Notes: generated by a model from the letters alone, not told the origin. DNA of 64,000 nt from Hypomyces perniciosus (GCA_008477525.1 SPDT01000006.1:4987501-5051500); one strand, 5' to 3'; positions 1 through 13,155 are shown, numbered from the stretch's first letter. Made by a program: numbers and translations.

Positions 1-3000
1 GGAGGAGCAGCAGAAAAAATGGTGAAGGCGGGCGGAGAAGGGCGTGAACGCTGCCTTGCGAGTCCAGGCACAATCGATAGGTAAGGTAGGTTAGGTAGAT
101 TTGGTTGGTGATGATGCTCTGGCCTGCTAGCGAGGAACTCTAGGCAGAAGGAGGGCCTGTCGCTGTCGAGTTGGCAGCATTGGGAATTTTTTAGGTACCT
201 GGCCGAGTTTTGGAGTTGGGTGGGCCAGCGCAGGTGGATGGTTGGATTACAGGCACATACCCCCAATTAATCGGCGCTGGCGCCATTGTTACAGGCTGCT
301 AGTGGGTAGAAACAGTGAAGGACGTCGGGATTATTACAGTAGATGTCGAGCACAGTCTCGGCGATTAGTGCAAGGTACCTGCCGAAGCGTGCAGTGCTGT
401 AACGTTATCCCTAGGCCTGGGGCGGGCTGAGTACATACCCTCAGTATAGACTTTGTGTGTTGCAATGCAACCGGACCAACATCCCCTAGCGGATTCACAC
501 AATTAGTGCTACTACTAATAGAGGTAGTAGTAGTAGTATGTATGTACATCCCGGCTTGTCATAAGTTCATAAGCCTCTTATGCCCAATCTAGGCCAGATC
601 TTCCCCCTTCCATCACTTCTCTCGTCATTTGAATCTGCATCCTTTCCTCCCATTATCGTTGATATTCCCCTATCAGTTACACGTGTCCATGTGCTGGTGC
701 GTGCATGCGAAAAGGGACTCCTCGTACCACTCGTACTCCGGACAAACTCAAGACACGCAATCTCACCAACGAACGCCGCTCCCGCTCGGTCAGACAGACC
801 GAAATACCTCTCTACGAGTACTCCGTAGAGAGCCCAGATATGGAAATGCAAGTTTAAAAGTTGTGGTATTAACAGCTTGCTCCGTATCTTCATTATTATT
901 AATCTTCAGCCATCGTTCACCTTTTGTCAACGATTTATAATGGACTCGACGCATCGCATGCAGAGCCTCAACACCTTGTCCATTTGCCTGCTGAGCGCCT
1001 TGTTGAGCCTCCAGCTCGCATGGCGCCAGGCAACCTTGTCGTCCGAACCGAGCCGCGGTGCTCTCTATTGGTCAACGATACGCAAGTTGCCATCCTTGAC
1101 CGCCAGGTACGAAGTATTATTCCACGTCTTCTTCTCTCGTCTCCTCATCACCAATCGTAAGACAAAGAGGAAGCCCGCAGTTGCTTATGATTGAGGCGGA
1201 TCCCCCGATCTGCCCCAGACTCTCTCTCCATGGGGTCCTCACTCCCTTATTCAGCTTATTCAGCCCCCTGCTGAAGCCACTGACTGCCCTGCCCAGGGAC
1301 CGTCAATGCTGTGTCCTCAAGCAAGCGAAACATGTGGCATCACTGAACCTAATCGATCGAGCTGGCTATGGCTGTCTCAGCCCCCTTTGGTCCCTCGATT
1401 TACTTTACTCGTACAGAAGTACGTACGAACATTCTCCAGACCAACTCCAATGCATCTTTTTTTAGGTCAACGCATTCCATATCTCCTAGTCCTACTACTA
1501 GTACTCCGTACTGTCTAGTATAGGTATAAGTCCTCGTACCGGGTGGCCCTCCCACAACCTCCGGGCGTTTCCGCCATTGGGATCAACCGCATTGCTAGTC
1601 AAGCTGACGCCCTTTATCCTCATGATTAGTAGTGGTCATTCTTCACATGTTGTGGGCGCAAAAATAAATAAAAAATCCGTTGACATTAGGTATTCTAGGG
1701 CTCAACCAAGTTTCATTAATTGGGGCCATCGTCCAAGCCACCACCACGATGCTTTTTATGCCCGTTCCTGGCAGCCCCAAATCCTGCCTGACCTCATCCC
1801 ATTTTACCCGTTTTTTTATACCTAAACAAAACGATCGCTGGTACCTGCATCCTATCAGCGCTAGCATCCAGGGTTTAAATCCCAACTTCTCTCTACTCAG
1901 GGACCTATGCCGGTAACACGAACTGGCAGGTTGCTATAACTGGCTGCGCGGAGCAGCGACACCCGATTGAATTGCGAGCTGCAGCATTCCTATATTTGGC
2001 TGGTAAGGAATATCCCTGAGTACTCCGTAGACGGCCCGAAGAAGCATAGCTTTGGTGCGTTGGGGAAGCTGAACATCCCATCCCTTGTCGCCGATTTGCA
2101 TCTTAGCAGCTACTATTTATGTAGTCTCGAGTCTCCTATTCCGTTCTGGGACGAGGATAGGCACAGAGTACATGTTCAGAAATACCCATTGGCAAGCGGT
2201 CTCGACTGTGATATATTCTACTATGACTGAGAAAGAAAAATGAAAATATCTCATTTCTGCCGACACTCTATACTGCACTGCAGGTGTGCAGTATGTACGA
2301 GGTAGCAACGCATCCAGCTGCAAGTGTACGGGGTATTAGTCTGGTTCTTGGCATATGATGGCGTTATAACGGTGTCCCCGATCATAGGACTCTAAACGAA
2401 GCCAGAGCCCATACCAGCCCAATCAATGGCCGCATACTCCATGCCGACAGCATCTCGGATGATCAGGAACACCGGAGTTTAACGCAATTGACCGGAAGAG
2501 TAGTCCCCAAACTCCGCATCCCCAAGCCAGCTAGCAGGCACTGATTGGCTTGCGTTCTTTAAGTGCGTGCATAGAGGTGGTGTGGGCCACTCTTGACTTT
2601 CATCGCGTGGTTTTGTTAGTAGTACTTCGTAGTACTTCGTAGTAGTACTTAAAAAGGCCAAAGAGATGGCCATCTTATTTCCAGGTTAGCAGTCACAAAG
2701 CCATCTCATTATGTACCATTTCCCACTGCATATGACCCGTTCCTAAACCTCAGAACCCACGCGACACAAAAGGCAGCATAGGCCGAATCTTCAATAACAC
2801 TTGCCTACCTTATTATTATACCTATGCCGGCATAAATACTACTAGTAATACCCCATCTCGTCCCAAGATTTCCCGAGTATTCCGAATGACACCGTCTAAA
2901 TTGGGAAAAAAAAGTCTAAGAATAGACTCCGACCCCGAAGTGTGGGGGGAACACATATTACGCTGTTTAATGCTAATAATTACTAATAAATTCGATGGGG

Positions 3001-3586
3001 AAAAAGCAGAAGCTTGTCTCAAAAGGCCAAAATAAATGACTAGATTCTATCCTGTACTGGTATCCTCCTTTCCTCGCTGGCGCTCATGAGGCAATATACA
3101 TTAATGAAGTGGATCTGACAGTGAGCTAAAATAATATCCATCTACGAGTCTATATAATATATAATAATGCATAATAAATACTAAAATTTGGATGTTCAAA
3201 TTCGAAATATCAACGACAAAGGGCTACCTGGGTTGACATATGGCTCCTTCGTAGTAGTCCATATAATCCCAGTAGGCATTACAAAAGGGAAGCAGAAGGG
3301 AGGGGAGAAAACGAGACACCAGCGAAAAGTAAAGCATGGAAAGAGAAAAAATAAGAAGAAAGAAAAGAGAGAGAGGGGGAAAAGAAATGACCTATCATTC
3401 ATCTCATAATCATAATTCCTTTGTGTTCCGCACTCTGGATAGTTAACTCCGTCTCATAGTAGGTAACCGAAATCAGGTAGCCCATAAGCATATCCATGCC
3501 CGCAAATAACTTTTTATCGCAGCCAGGTGCAAGAGAAGTCCCCCAAACAAAATCGTTGACAAAGATGAAGGAATTATGAATTTGCA
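1..3586. other. Gene-free stretch, left edge
   Basis: No open frame here reads like a conserved protein, and the short ORFs lack plausible splice partners. The DNA contains several exact copies of the short palindrome-like motifs TACTCCGTA (819, 1502, 2021) and TACTTCGTA (1108, 2623, 2633). The last two lie in a small tandem duplication at 2621-2641. The last 100 bases before the next gene are almost pure purine on the plus strand. A gene lying further left could begin near base 1, but nothing supports a start. Confidence 0.6.
3281..3389. repeat. Polypurine tract downstream of the Rua1_C gene
   Basis: About 109 bases are nearly all A and G on the plus strand, with only a few interruptions. 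It lies roughly 200 bases past the stop codon of the minus-strand Rua1_C gene, so it would be a pyrimidine-rich 3' flank on the transcribed strand. Seen directly; any role in termination or structure is inference. Confidence 0.6.
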
Positions 3587-5769
3587 TTATATAATATTCG
3601 CGTACGAGTCCACAGGGCTTAGCAGGTGCGTTGGCCGAGACTTGACAGAGCATAGTCGCAGTGGAGGCGGGACTGAGAGCAATCGCCGCTGTTGTTGCGC
3701 TTGCGTGGGTGGTTGACGATCCATATATCGGAGAGGCGTTGGCACCGAAGTAGGTGTGGTAAAGCAAGTTATTGAATTGGGCGGTGTTTCAATGCTGGAT
3801 ACTGCTGGTGTAGACATTTGCGGAGTGATTGGCCTTTGCGAATCGGCCTTTCGACCCATGGATGAAACTTGGCTGCCCACGCGGCTATGGCTATTATCAC
3901 GACGGCGTTTCGGAGCATCTTTGATCTTTGGGTGGGTATGGCACTGGTCACAAGTTAGCATAGGCCCATCAGACTTGATGTACTTGAGAAGCTCACCTTG
4001 TAGGCATGTCTGAACCAAGTCGTCCCCTTCTTCTTACTGCTTACCAACGGAAGCCATTCACTGCAGCTTCCACAGAGACCCTCCCACACATCTGGGTTTC
4101 CATTCATACGCCTCGAGTCTAGTGGCTCTTGGAAGGGAGTGCCAGTTGCCGCACTAATACCATGCGAAAATGACTTGTCATACCAATAAGCAGAGTTCTT
4201 GAGCACTAGCCATCGTCCTGGCTTGCAGATGCCACACCACCCTTCACGCTTGTTGCCATGGCCACGGACCCATCGTGGGGTGTATAAGTCACCTTCAAAT
4301 CTCACCTCTTGCTCATATGGAACAAGATCAGGGTCAGATGGATTCATGTCCTCTGGTGGCGGGGGGATCTGCTCCTCATGAAGGCAGGCAAACAGATCCG
4401 GAGGATCAGAAAGGTCCGTATACCGACCCATCAATGTGTGTGGATCGCCGTTGCTCTGAAGAATCCGAAGAACACCATGGGAGGGAAGCGTTGGAGGTTG
4501 TGGAAAGCCAGATCCCTCGTGGTGATGGAAGAAATGAGTGGGTACCTGGGGTGGTAGTTGGGATGGTAGTTGGGATGGGAGAAGCATACTGTTCCTCTGG
4601 AAAGCCGGGTTCCCAGAAAACATGAAATGGGGGCGAGCCGCTGGCGGGAAGTTGCTGACGTTCATTGGTAGCGAGCTGGGAAGAACGCCAGAAGGAGGAG
4701 GAGGTGGTAAGGACTGGGTTGAAATTCGCTGAGCTGTGGCGGAAGCGTCATATGGATTATAGACAGCCGGGGATGATCTCCGTTGTATCACACCGTAGGA
4801 TCCAGTAGACCACCGCTTGTTGCTCCGAGGGGTGTCCATGCTGTATGGTGCGACTCTCATATTGGGTCGTGGCGATAGGGCTCGTCCCCGGCTCTGAGCC
4901 CTAACCTGCTCGGGTCGACTCTGCGGAGTCAAGCGTGGTGAAGGCACAGGAGACAGATGCGTTGAAGAAATCATTGAGTTTCGATTTGAACTCGGGGGGT
5001 AATCAGAGTTGAATGAAGGGGCCTCGGAGAGCGCAGTTGAGAAGTCTTCGTATGAAGGCATTTCTGACAAGCCTCCATTTGTTGACACTGTAAGTGACGA
5101 ACCAGACATCCGGCGACAGGTGGTGTTGCTATCAAAATTCAGTTGATCCACGTCTTGTGCCGAGCTTGTGTATCGAAGGTCAAGGATGGGGATCGTTTCA
5201 TCTGTTGTGTAAGCCTGGCCTATAGGGGCATCCGGGTCCAGGACATGAAGATCAAGATTTTCTTCATATGGCTTTTGAGTCCATCGATCCGCAACTTCGC
5301 CGACTTTGAAGACGTTGAGATCCCTTGAATGCCCACTGCTGTTCATCATGTGGAGAGGGAATAGGTCTTGAGACATTGTAGGCTGGGCTACGGGATCGGT
5401 AGGTCTCTGTTGAAACGATGACGATGAACCCCATGGAGACAATGCATTAGTTTCATCTTTCATATAATATGAGAAGCTTTCTGGAATCGTCGTAGGTGGC
5501 TGTTGGAGTTGAGTCGTTGGTGTCATCCAGGGCGCAGTCGACGGCGTCATTGCCTCACTTGGCGGTAGCTGAGCCGTATTCATCGTAACTTTAGGGGTCG
5601 TTCGAGGTGTATTAGGCTGCGAGGGACTCTTGCTGTTGGCGTTCCTTGAAGGAAACAGGTATTTTTGTAATTGCTGTCGCCTAATACATGCCACAGGTAA
5701 GTAAGATGACGGTAGGTAGGGGTATAAGGAAGCAGCGGCGACTCACAACCCAATTTGACCAGACTCCAT
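3587..5769 (-). CDS. Rua1_C-domain zinc-binding transcription regulator
   Basis: Predicted 687-residue protein built from three exons, complement(3587..3943, 3997..5680, 5747..5769). The start ATG is at 5769; the first coding exon is only 23 bases, followed by GTGAGT, and the second intron has GTGAGC, a GCTAAC branch point and CAG. The long N-terminus is Ser/Pro/Gln-rich and disordered. At about residues 488-575 there are CGIC (around 490), CGSC (around 546) and, after the last intron, CHTH, in a Trp-rich context containing TWFRHAYK. This matches the C-terminal domain of Rua1, the regulator of the ustilagic acid cluster in Ustilago maydis (PF14616), which is found singly in many fungi. The tail is Thr/Pro/Gln-rich. 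No biosynthetic genes adjoin it, so a cluster-specific role is not suggested. The domain is confident; the 5' mini-exon is inferred from splice signals and frame. Confidence 0.82.
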
Positions 5770-8700
5770 GGCTGTTGATGAATAGGCAACGTCGTGGGCA
5801 CTTTTGTTCAAGATCCAAGGGTCTAGTGAGGGTACTGTTGGTGCTTGTTGTTGATCAGCGGCGCTGTTAGGGACGGTCGAGTAGTACTATTTAGGCAGGA
5901 GGACCGGATGACCGACAGAGTATTGCCAATAACCACATCGCCAGGGATCTGTTCTTGGACTTGGACTTACTGAGGTGTGTATTTGAGTAATAAGGAAAAG
6001 AGATATCGTGACGGAGCCAAGGTGAGTTGATGAATGAATGTCGAGATGGCCCAACCTGGGCAGAAGGTCGCAGTACGGGGTAAAGAAAAGACAAGAGACT
6101 GAAGAAAGAAGGACTTGAGGTGAACAGAAAGTAAGTGAATGTATTAAAATTGTCGAAGAGAGCGTGGAGCCGCCTGTACTAGTTGACGAAAGGAACGAAA
6201 AGAGAGCCAGCTCTTGATGCGAGTAGGACCGGAGGGAATGAAGAATAATATGCTTGGATGCAGAAGACAGAAAGAGGTAAGGAACGGCTGGAAATCGAAA
6301 GATTTTCCAGGTGAATGAGTGGTGGCTTCACGGGACGAGCGACGTCTTCAGGCAGGGGGGGTGTACAAGACGACGACATACACTCCGGACATGCTGTTGT
6401 CTTGGGGCCCCTCGGCACAGCGCCACATGTTAGTTCCACTCGGGGTTGAATTAGTAAGGGTATGCTCGGAAGTTGAAGATCGGCACAACCTCAACCCGGT
6501 GGGTTGTCAGTTTGCAGAACCATATTGCGGCATTCTCATCAACCCGGGGCACTGCTTCTATGGGCGAGAACGGCCTTGGCCCTGGCCGTGCGCATCTCTA
6601 AAGGTTGCAGAAGTGGTGGACAAGGAGGGCTGACAGGGGTTGTCAACTAGTTAGACAGGGATCTAGGTTTCAGTACCGTCGGCACCACTAGGCCAATCAG
6701 AACGATCTTGATGCTGCTCTAGATCGCTTATGTCGAGCTCTGACGTTTTATCTCCAAGTTAGGCCAAAATAGTGATGCTGAAACGGTTCAGAATAGAGAG
6801 TGAAACTTGTCAAAATCGACAGCATACCGATACGACAAGCATCGTTTGGCGGTGTTTTGATGATAGAAAATGGAAGAACGAAATAGGCAATATGCGAGGG
6901 ATGCTTGTTTTGTAAATTCGTATGCCCGGACTCAAGTGCGCTAAAAAAGAAGTTAGCTAGTCTCTCTTGACTCTGTCGCAAGACGTCAGTGAGCTGAAAG
7001 AGGGCAAACCAGTGACCCGAAGATCAAACAGCGCATCTCTGAGGTTAAAAAACTCGGTATCTATTTGCCCCATAGCTGAGAAACATTAGTCTGCCGGTAC
7101 TCTGCATCGAAAATTAGAAATACCCTGTGCAAAGGAATCGTGAGACGCTGGGAACGGGTAGTTGTCGCAATAACAATAGTAGCCTCCACTAACAAAACAT
7201 CTTGGCAATACCATACATCTCCATTTACACCCCTGAGAGAAACCTATTTTCCCAGGGAACGGCCTGATCGTAGGGAATGTTGATCGGAATGCCTAGCTCG
7301 TAACATGTTGATGCCGAAGAAACGAAAATGTCCATGAATTGCAAAGAGTGCAACTCGTAAATCCGAGCTGACAGTCCTACAGTTCGGTCTTGGAAGGTTC
7401 CATATTAAACATGACAAGTCGATTCCAACATGGACAGCCAGAACAAGCGCCAATTAGTCATCACAGCGGGTGTACAAAAATAGATTCACGGACCAGTCGG
7501 CGACTTGAGGGCAGGTATCAAGCTGATAGTTAGCCAGTACAATAAAGCCAAGCTGGAGAGGTTTATGCGACAGGAGAAGTATGTATGCAAGTGAGTGATT
7601 CGAACATGGCTCTAAACGGAGTCCCACTCCGGTCCAGACCCAGACATTACATTATTGGTGCTTCTAGCAAGTCCTCATTGGCAGGTTGCCCAAGCAGAAG
7701 CAAATGATGAGACATGGTCCGGTGACAGAAGCAGCACTCGCCGCCGGTGTGGTCGGCGTGTGTGGCTATCCAGACACACTCAGGCTGACACGTCACCACA
7801 CCAAGATTTGATCCAGTGGAGACCGAGGTGAAGTTGTCTGAAAGCTAGATAGAAATAGAAAATGTGGAAGATTGTGGTGTGGAGGATCGGACTATCCGGG
7901 TATGTCAGGGCAAGACAGGAACATGTGCCTATTTCAGGCGCTTCCGGTGAGCCCGCTAGTTGCCCTACTGAAGTTAAGGCGTTTCGTCAAAGAACGAGTA
8001 GAAACCTTGCTTCTGAGGAATTGGGCAAACGTATTTATCGGCTTCTCCATACTATAAGATATCAGGTGACGGTCGTTTATCCCATGGTCGAGACGATGAT
8101 GAGGCTGATCCCTCAAACAGACGAACCAAGGACGTCAGAAACCAGAGTGATACAGATATTCGGGACATCGACTGCACCGGAGTTTGCCAGACACTAGTTC
8201 AGCGGTCGGAGCTGAAGAACCCGCTGTGTTGAGATCCAGCGCATGACATGACTTGATACAATGCATGAGAAGTCTCCCGAAATTGGCAGCTAGGTAGTAG
8301 CAGTTCTGTCAGCAATAACCTGGCATCCCATGAGACGGGGCTAACTCAGAAACAAGAGATTTTTTCCAGACCGGCCTCGTACGCCAGGTGGGCAAGAGAT
8401 GGTGGACTCTGGACAGGTGAGGAGATTGATGTCTGTGGTCTGGAAGAGGCTCCGGCTGGATCAGGGCCGCCTGCTCAAACAGTATGCCGCAAGAGCCACG
8501 AGAAGCAGAGACAAGAGACTTGACTTCATACAATGGAACTGTCCAATGTAGTGTGGTAAGCAGGGGCAATATCAATTCGTGTCGGGTGAGATATTAAACT
8601 CGTGTTGTGGCGACGCTCGATATCGCGCATACCCTCAGACCCTATGGAGGACCAAACGCCGACAACTGCCGCACCATCTATTCTCCGAACGAAGTGGCCC

Positions 8701-10440
8701 TCTCTGTCTGAACACTGAGCGCAGGTGGGATGCCGATGACATAGCGACGATGGAGAGTTCTTCTCTGTGGACAGATAGCTCACGATGATGTTGGAATTGT
8801 GTTTGAAGTCGGCTTTAGGGCGTGGGGTCAGATGGCGCCAGATTTGCAGCGGTTGCTGATCGCACGCCCCTAGGCTAAAAGGCTCAGGGGTACAGGCGCC
8901 ATGACCCACTAGGCGCTATCCCCTTTTCGGGTTCCCAAATGCGGGGCTCAAATCAACTATACCCTACCTAGTAGTTATGTACTTCGTACTTGGTACAACC
9001 ACACAGAAAGCTGCCAGAGCCTTGAAGATCCGCGACCTTGGACATGTCACAGATCTGTCGCAAACCCGACACCTCCTGACCCGAGGCATCTTGACGTTTC
9101 CAGGCAACGGCTAGACCCTCTTTATGGCCTGGTTATCTCGGCGGGATCAAGGGGGCATTTTTACATTTTTTTTGTCAAGTATGGGAGGCGAGGATTGATG
9201 TAGGTTCCCCCCCTCGGTAGGGCGATCCGGTAGCAGAGTGCGCTCGATCGCCCACACAAGCTGCCGCTATACATTGTTGGAATCTCTCGGTAAATACCAG
9301 TGTTAATACCGAGTGAGATCAAGGGATGTGTCTGTTTTGATCAGATCTCAAGATATCTGCTGATCTACGGAGCACTAGTCGGTAAGATGCCTCAAACAGC
9401 GTGGTTGACTTGAGGATGAGGATCACCATATATAACTAAGCTCGCCTACCAACTACGGCTCCAAAGATGTCAAGAATAGGAAACTACAGAGAAAGGAACA
9501 AATTCTATAGACTGAGCTCAGCCTCACATGTTCACGACCAATTCTTCTTCAGGTCTCCAGTGACGGTTCAATATCCGTCGACATTAAGCCCCCGATCGGT
9601 CACAAACCCATCCCTGAGCAAAATGTCACCTCGATAACATAATTCGATAACTCCGCTATACCATCACCTGCAAAGAATACAATACTAGCTAAATTTAGCT
9701 ACTCTTGGCTTCAGAAAAGGCGGCCTCCAAAAGTGCCTTGTCAACATGACATGTCCACCCAAGTCGATGATTGTCGGCCCCCCAAGCCTCTCTAGGCGGC
9801 ATCTCCGGGAGACCGCCCCATCCTTCGTCGTCTTTTAATCAGGGTATGCTCTTCTAGACGGGTGATTTCGGGTACCTGCCGATGGCACCCCTTCCTTCCA
9901 TCGCAGTAGTGTGGCTTGCTGGATGGGTCCCATGGCAGTGTCGCATAACAACCGTCGCCCGTTTGGGAGACTGTTCATTAAACAGCTCGGCTGTGTTTAC
10001 CTCTTCCACTTTCCAATGCAACACTTTCACCAAAAGGCACATTCGTTAGTGTGCCAGTCCGTCACTTTTTCTGGCCCGTGAAGAGTATCGGCCGATGGTG
10101 CAGCTGTTAGAAACGGACCCGGGTGATGGAGCTGCATGAACGATGTTCTACTCGAGATTCGCTCACCCATCAAAAACCAGAATCGACAGATCGTTCCTCG
10201 GTATTCCCCAATTATGGTTATATTTCTTGTGTAACGCTTGCTAAAGTCTACACGTCCAGCGTCTGCATTACCATACAATTCTACCCCATGTTCAATAAGT
10301 TCATCGCTTTCTTCAGCTCGCTGACATGTTTAGCAGCCCTCTCTTGGCAGGGTCTAGTGACACCTTGTCGCCTATACCGAACGATAGGCCATGTCCTTCC
10401 AATTGTCACTCCGTGGAACATTCCGTCTCGCAAAGGACTT
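5770..10440. other. Long gene-poor stretch (4.7 kb)
   Basis: No ORF longer than about 127 codons and none with recognisable domains or convincing introns. The part next to 5769 must contain the promoter and leader of the Rua1_C gene. A short inverted repeat (GGGCGAT ... ATCGCCC, about 9221-9254) could form a hairpin. One exact TACTTCGTA motif lies at 8980. I see no transposase, reverse transcriptase or tRNA signature. Confidence 0.5.
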
Positions 10441-11160
10441 CTAGTCCTTGTTGATTCTCTTCCAAATCTCGTTCTCTGCAGCCGCAAGGCTATCCCCTGC
10501 CGCTGTCGCCCACTTCTTTGCCGCACCCCACACGCTTTCTTCCTCGCTTCCGTGATACCCTGGTTGATCAACCGATGCATTGTGTGCTGCTCGCTGATCG
10601 CTGGTGAAGTCTGCCGCATTGATATTCTGCTGATACCCAGGGGGGTGTGAGTAATCTACCCGGGCATCATCTCCTTGTAAGAGCGTAGGCGTTGGGCCAG
10701 TGGGATATGGTGAAAACAGTGCCGTTGTTGTTGAAGTGCCTCCCCGCGCTGGATATGTTGTACTTGGTGGTGAATAAGACATCTGAGGCGGCATCGGCAT
10801 TGGCGTGATCTGAGGCGGCTGTTGATTTGACGCTCCCGCTTTCGGCGGTGGTGGGACACCGGTAGGAGGCACAGGAATAGCGCCGGGCTGCGGAGCTGGA
10901 GGACCGGATTTTGTGTGAGTCGTAGTCGGAGTTGGTTGAAGATTGCTAGTGAATGTTTGCGGCGGCGCGCCGGTCTGAATTGGTAAAGGCGGCCTACATC
11001 CGGGCTGTGCTGCGGGATACGGTTGGTGTCCGGCTGGAGATGTCGCTGTTACTGGAACCTCTGCTCGGGGTTCTGCCTCTTCTGGGATCGCTGTCTTTGG
11101 GGTAATACCCGATGCCTTGGAGGCATTGATGGGGCTGGCAGTATACACCTGTACAGGCAT
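10441..11160 (-). CDS. Proline-rich protein of unknown function with a conserved helical C-terminus
   Basis: Single-exon frame of 239 residues with a true ATG at 11160. The first 150 residues are low-complexity, rich in Pro, Thr, Gln and Ala (for example GVPPPPKAG and PPQITPMPMPP), so probably disordered. The last ~35 residues change character to an amphipathic, Trp-containing segment (WGAAKKWATAAGDSLAAAEN, then EIWKRINKD). I recall similar proteins in Aspergillus species without an assigned function. The proline motifs could bind SH3 or WW domains, and the C-terminal helix could bind a membrane or partner; both are inference. No signal peptide or membrane segment. A TATA-like box lies about 80 bases upstream. 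Its neighbours give no functional hint. Confidence 0.78.
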   Translation of the reverse strand: MPVQVYTASPINASKASGITPKTAIPEEAEPRAEVPVTATSPAGHQPYPAAQPGCRPPLPIQTGAPPQTFTSNLQPTPTTTHTKSGPPAPQPGAIPVPPTGVPPPPKAGASNQQPPQITPMPMPPQMSYSPPSTTYPARGGTSTTTALFSPYPTGPTPTLLQGDDARVDYSHPPGYQQNINAADFTSDQRAAHNASVDQPGYHGSEEESVWGAAKKWATAAGDSLAAAENEIWKRINKD

Positions 11161-11650
11161 GGTGATTGATGATAGACAAACCTTGAGTATCTATGATGGA
11201 GAAGGTTGAGTAGCCGATCGGTCTGCTTCCCGCGCGAATTTATAAGAATGTCTATGGAATGCTCTGATGATGGTGTACGAAATATTGTTGAGAATACGTG
11301 TCACAAAAGAGAGGAATTTGCCTGAGTGAGTCGCAGCTGTGTTGCGAAGTGGCGACGTCATTCATTGTAAAGGGTCAGGTGACGTAGACTGCCTGCGCCG
11401 GGAGACTGCGGGGAAGCATCAATCGATATTTCCCCCTTTGGGTCATATTTTTCACTCCATCTAGCTACGTTTATATGTAGGCAACTAGGTACGAAGTAAT
11501 CATTTTATAATTTATGTGGTGTTTGCATTTGGGTACCTTACTACCAGCTAAGCGGTATGGTAGGGTCAGGCTCTCAACGAAGTGTCTGATGAGCAAAGCT
11601 ACCTATATGTGCAATGCCAAACATGCCGGAATCAACGCCATACTTCTGCC
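11161..11650. other. Intergenic region, promoter of the proline-rich gene
   Basis: Holds the upstream region of the minus-strand gene ending at 11160 and the 3' flank of the MpaB-like gene. One exact TACGAAGTA motif at 11490. No gene seen. Confidence 0.6.
11239..11244 (-). promoter_or_regulatory. TATA-like box of the proline-rich gene
   Basis: Reads TATAAA on the minus strand, about 79 bases upstream of the ATG at 11160. That is a workable distance for a fungal TATA box with a short leader. Based on sequence match and position only. Confidence 0.4.
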
Positions 11651-13155
11651 TTAAGCCTTGGCTGCCCTTGCAAAAGGACAGGCTGAACTTCTCACTTTTG
11701 TGTGAGCAACCTCTGCCAAACGCGAGGTCTCCTCTACACCCTTGCCCATTTTGGACCTTGGCCCGATATCCTCAAACAAGAATCCGTCAGGCTTCATCTC
11801 CGCACCGCCATCTCCAGGAACCATCAGACCAAATGCCCGCTGCAGCAAGGCCTCGGGACCCCAACGACTCCAGAATGTGATGGGAGTGTACCATGGTTCC
11901 TTCAAGTGGTGGTGTTGCTTGATCCGCCCAGAAATCGGGTCAGGGTCTCCCACATAAACGACAGGAATGATGCGCGGCAAACATAGGTAACGAATGCAGA
12001 GTTTGCGAATTAAAAGGACGGTAAATGTGAGAGCTGATTCGGGTACTCCTGGCTCGGGGAAGCTGCTCAAAGTTAGAGAGCATCTCGCGCGACATGAAAG
12101 AAGACGTACCTGAAGGCATGCCGCATTCGCTCACTCATGAGAACCATGATCATCTTGTATCCAAGAGGCCACGCGAACTTGGGATAGGCGGACAAGAGCA
12201 AGTCCACCAAAACCTCTCCGACTTTCGCAATTCCTGGCGAAGGTCCCATGTGCTTAATCTCATATTGATCAGCCCACATTGTCAGATCCTCCAGGAATTC
12301 AACACCGTCTGTCCACTCGTCTTTTCCCAGCTCGGCTTTGTAGTCAATCTCCATCATGTCCCCGATGTATTTCCAGAAGGTCGAGATTGCTGCAACCTCC
12401 ATATCAGTTAGTTCCCTCCATTCGTAGAGGCGCACGAATCGAACAGGCTCGGCAATCGACTCATAGAGAACATATAATAAGTCTTCATTGCGAATCTTGC
12501 TACACTTGATATAGGGGTTGTGTAGGTAGTTTGTCCGTGCAACAGCTTGGGTCAAGGTCCTGGAGCCTGGTCGGAATTTTGCAAAACTGTTCGCTGTCAG
12601 CGTGACGGTCACTTAAATAGGGGAGTCGGAGATGAGTTACCAGGAAAATAGAACTTGGGTATCCTCGTATCTGGAAGCAATCACCAGTCAGTCAACTAAG
12701 CAGCAGCATCAAACCAACAGATAATGCTATCACCTTTTCGGGGCCTGGTCGGGCTTTGCAAGATCACTAATTGCATACAACAGGTTGCCGATATTGTCGA
12801 TGGCATAAGTCTGGGTTTGGAAGGTTAGTATTGCCTCGAACACCTGTGGATGAGTGCGCTAGAGAACGGAGGCTACCTTGAAAAGAGCAAAACGGAGGCC
12901 AAAGTCATAGAGGAGGGGGAATTCGAAGCTGTAAATGTCCGCAAGGATCTCATGAGCCTCCATGTTCGTCATTCGAGACAACGATGCACGGTCGGGAAAA
13001 TTGTAACGGGTGCGTGTCTGGTTGATTCTTCGGAATCTAAGAAAAGAGCACAGAATGACATAGCAAGCGGAAGCAGAAATGAGACCAAGTGACAATGGAG
13101 AGAGGCCTAGAAAGCCCAGTGGGCCGATGCCCTTCTCGGTCGTCAATGCTGCCAT
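11651..13155 (-). CDS. MpaB-like ER-bound oxygenase (DUF2236 family)
   Basis: Predicted 424 residues from five exons: complement(11651..12062, 12110..12586, 12641..12670, 12734..12810, 12877..13155). Introns are 47-66 bp; two have clear TACTAAC/CTAAC branch points, and the total closes in frame. The start is the first true ATG after a TTG-initiated frame. A single hydrophobic segment at about residues 14-39 is followed by FRRINQTR, suggesting membrane anchoring with the catalytic part on one side. The core carries family-typical stretches such as NYLHNPY, LYEWRELTDMEVAAISTFWK and WADQYEIKHM. The family (PF09995) includes MpaB of mycophenolic acid biosynthesis, an ER-bound oxygenase that cleaves a prenyl side chain, and is related to the rubber oxygenase Lcp. 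No prenyltransferase, PKS or other biosynthetic gene lies nearby, so the substrate is unknown and a secondary-metabolite role is not supported by context. Confidence 0.85.

Noticed and set aside
9221..9254. Hairpin GGGCGAT...ATCGCCC considered as a small RNA
   Set aside because: A single short stem with no promoter, terminator or conserved RNA features; likely chance.
10123..10650. 175-codon plus-strand frame with hydrophobic stretches
   Set aside because: Mostly antisense of the proline-rich gene; no conserved features.
12844..12876. A 33-base first intron in the MpaB-like gene
   Set aside because: Too short; the acceptor 33 bases further on follows a perfect TACTAAC and restores the conserved TYAIDNIGNLL segment.
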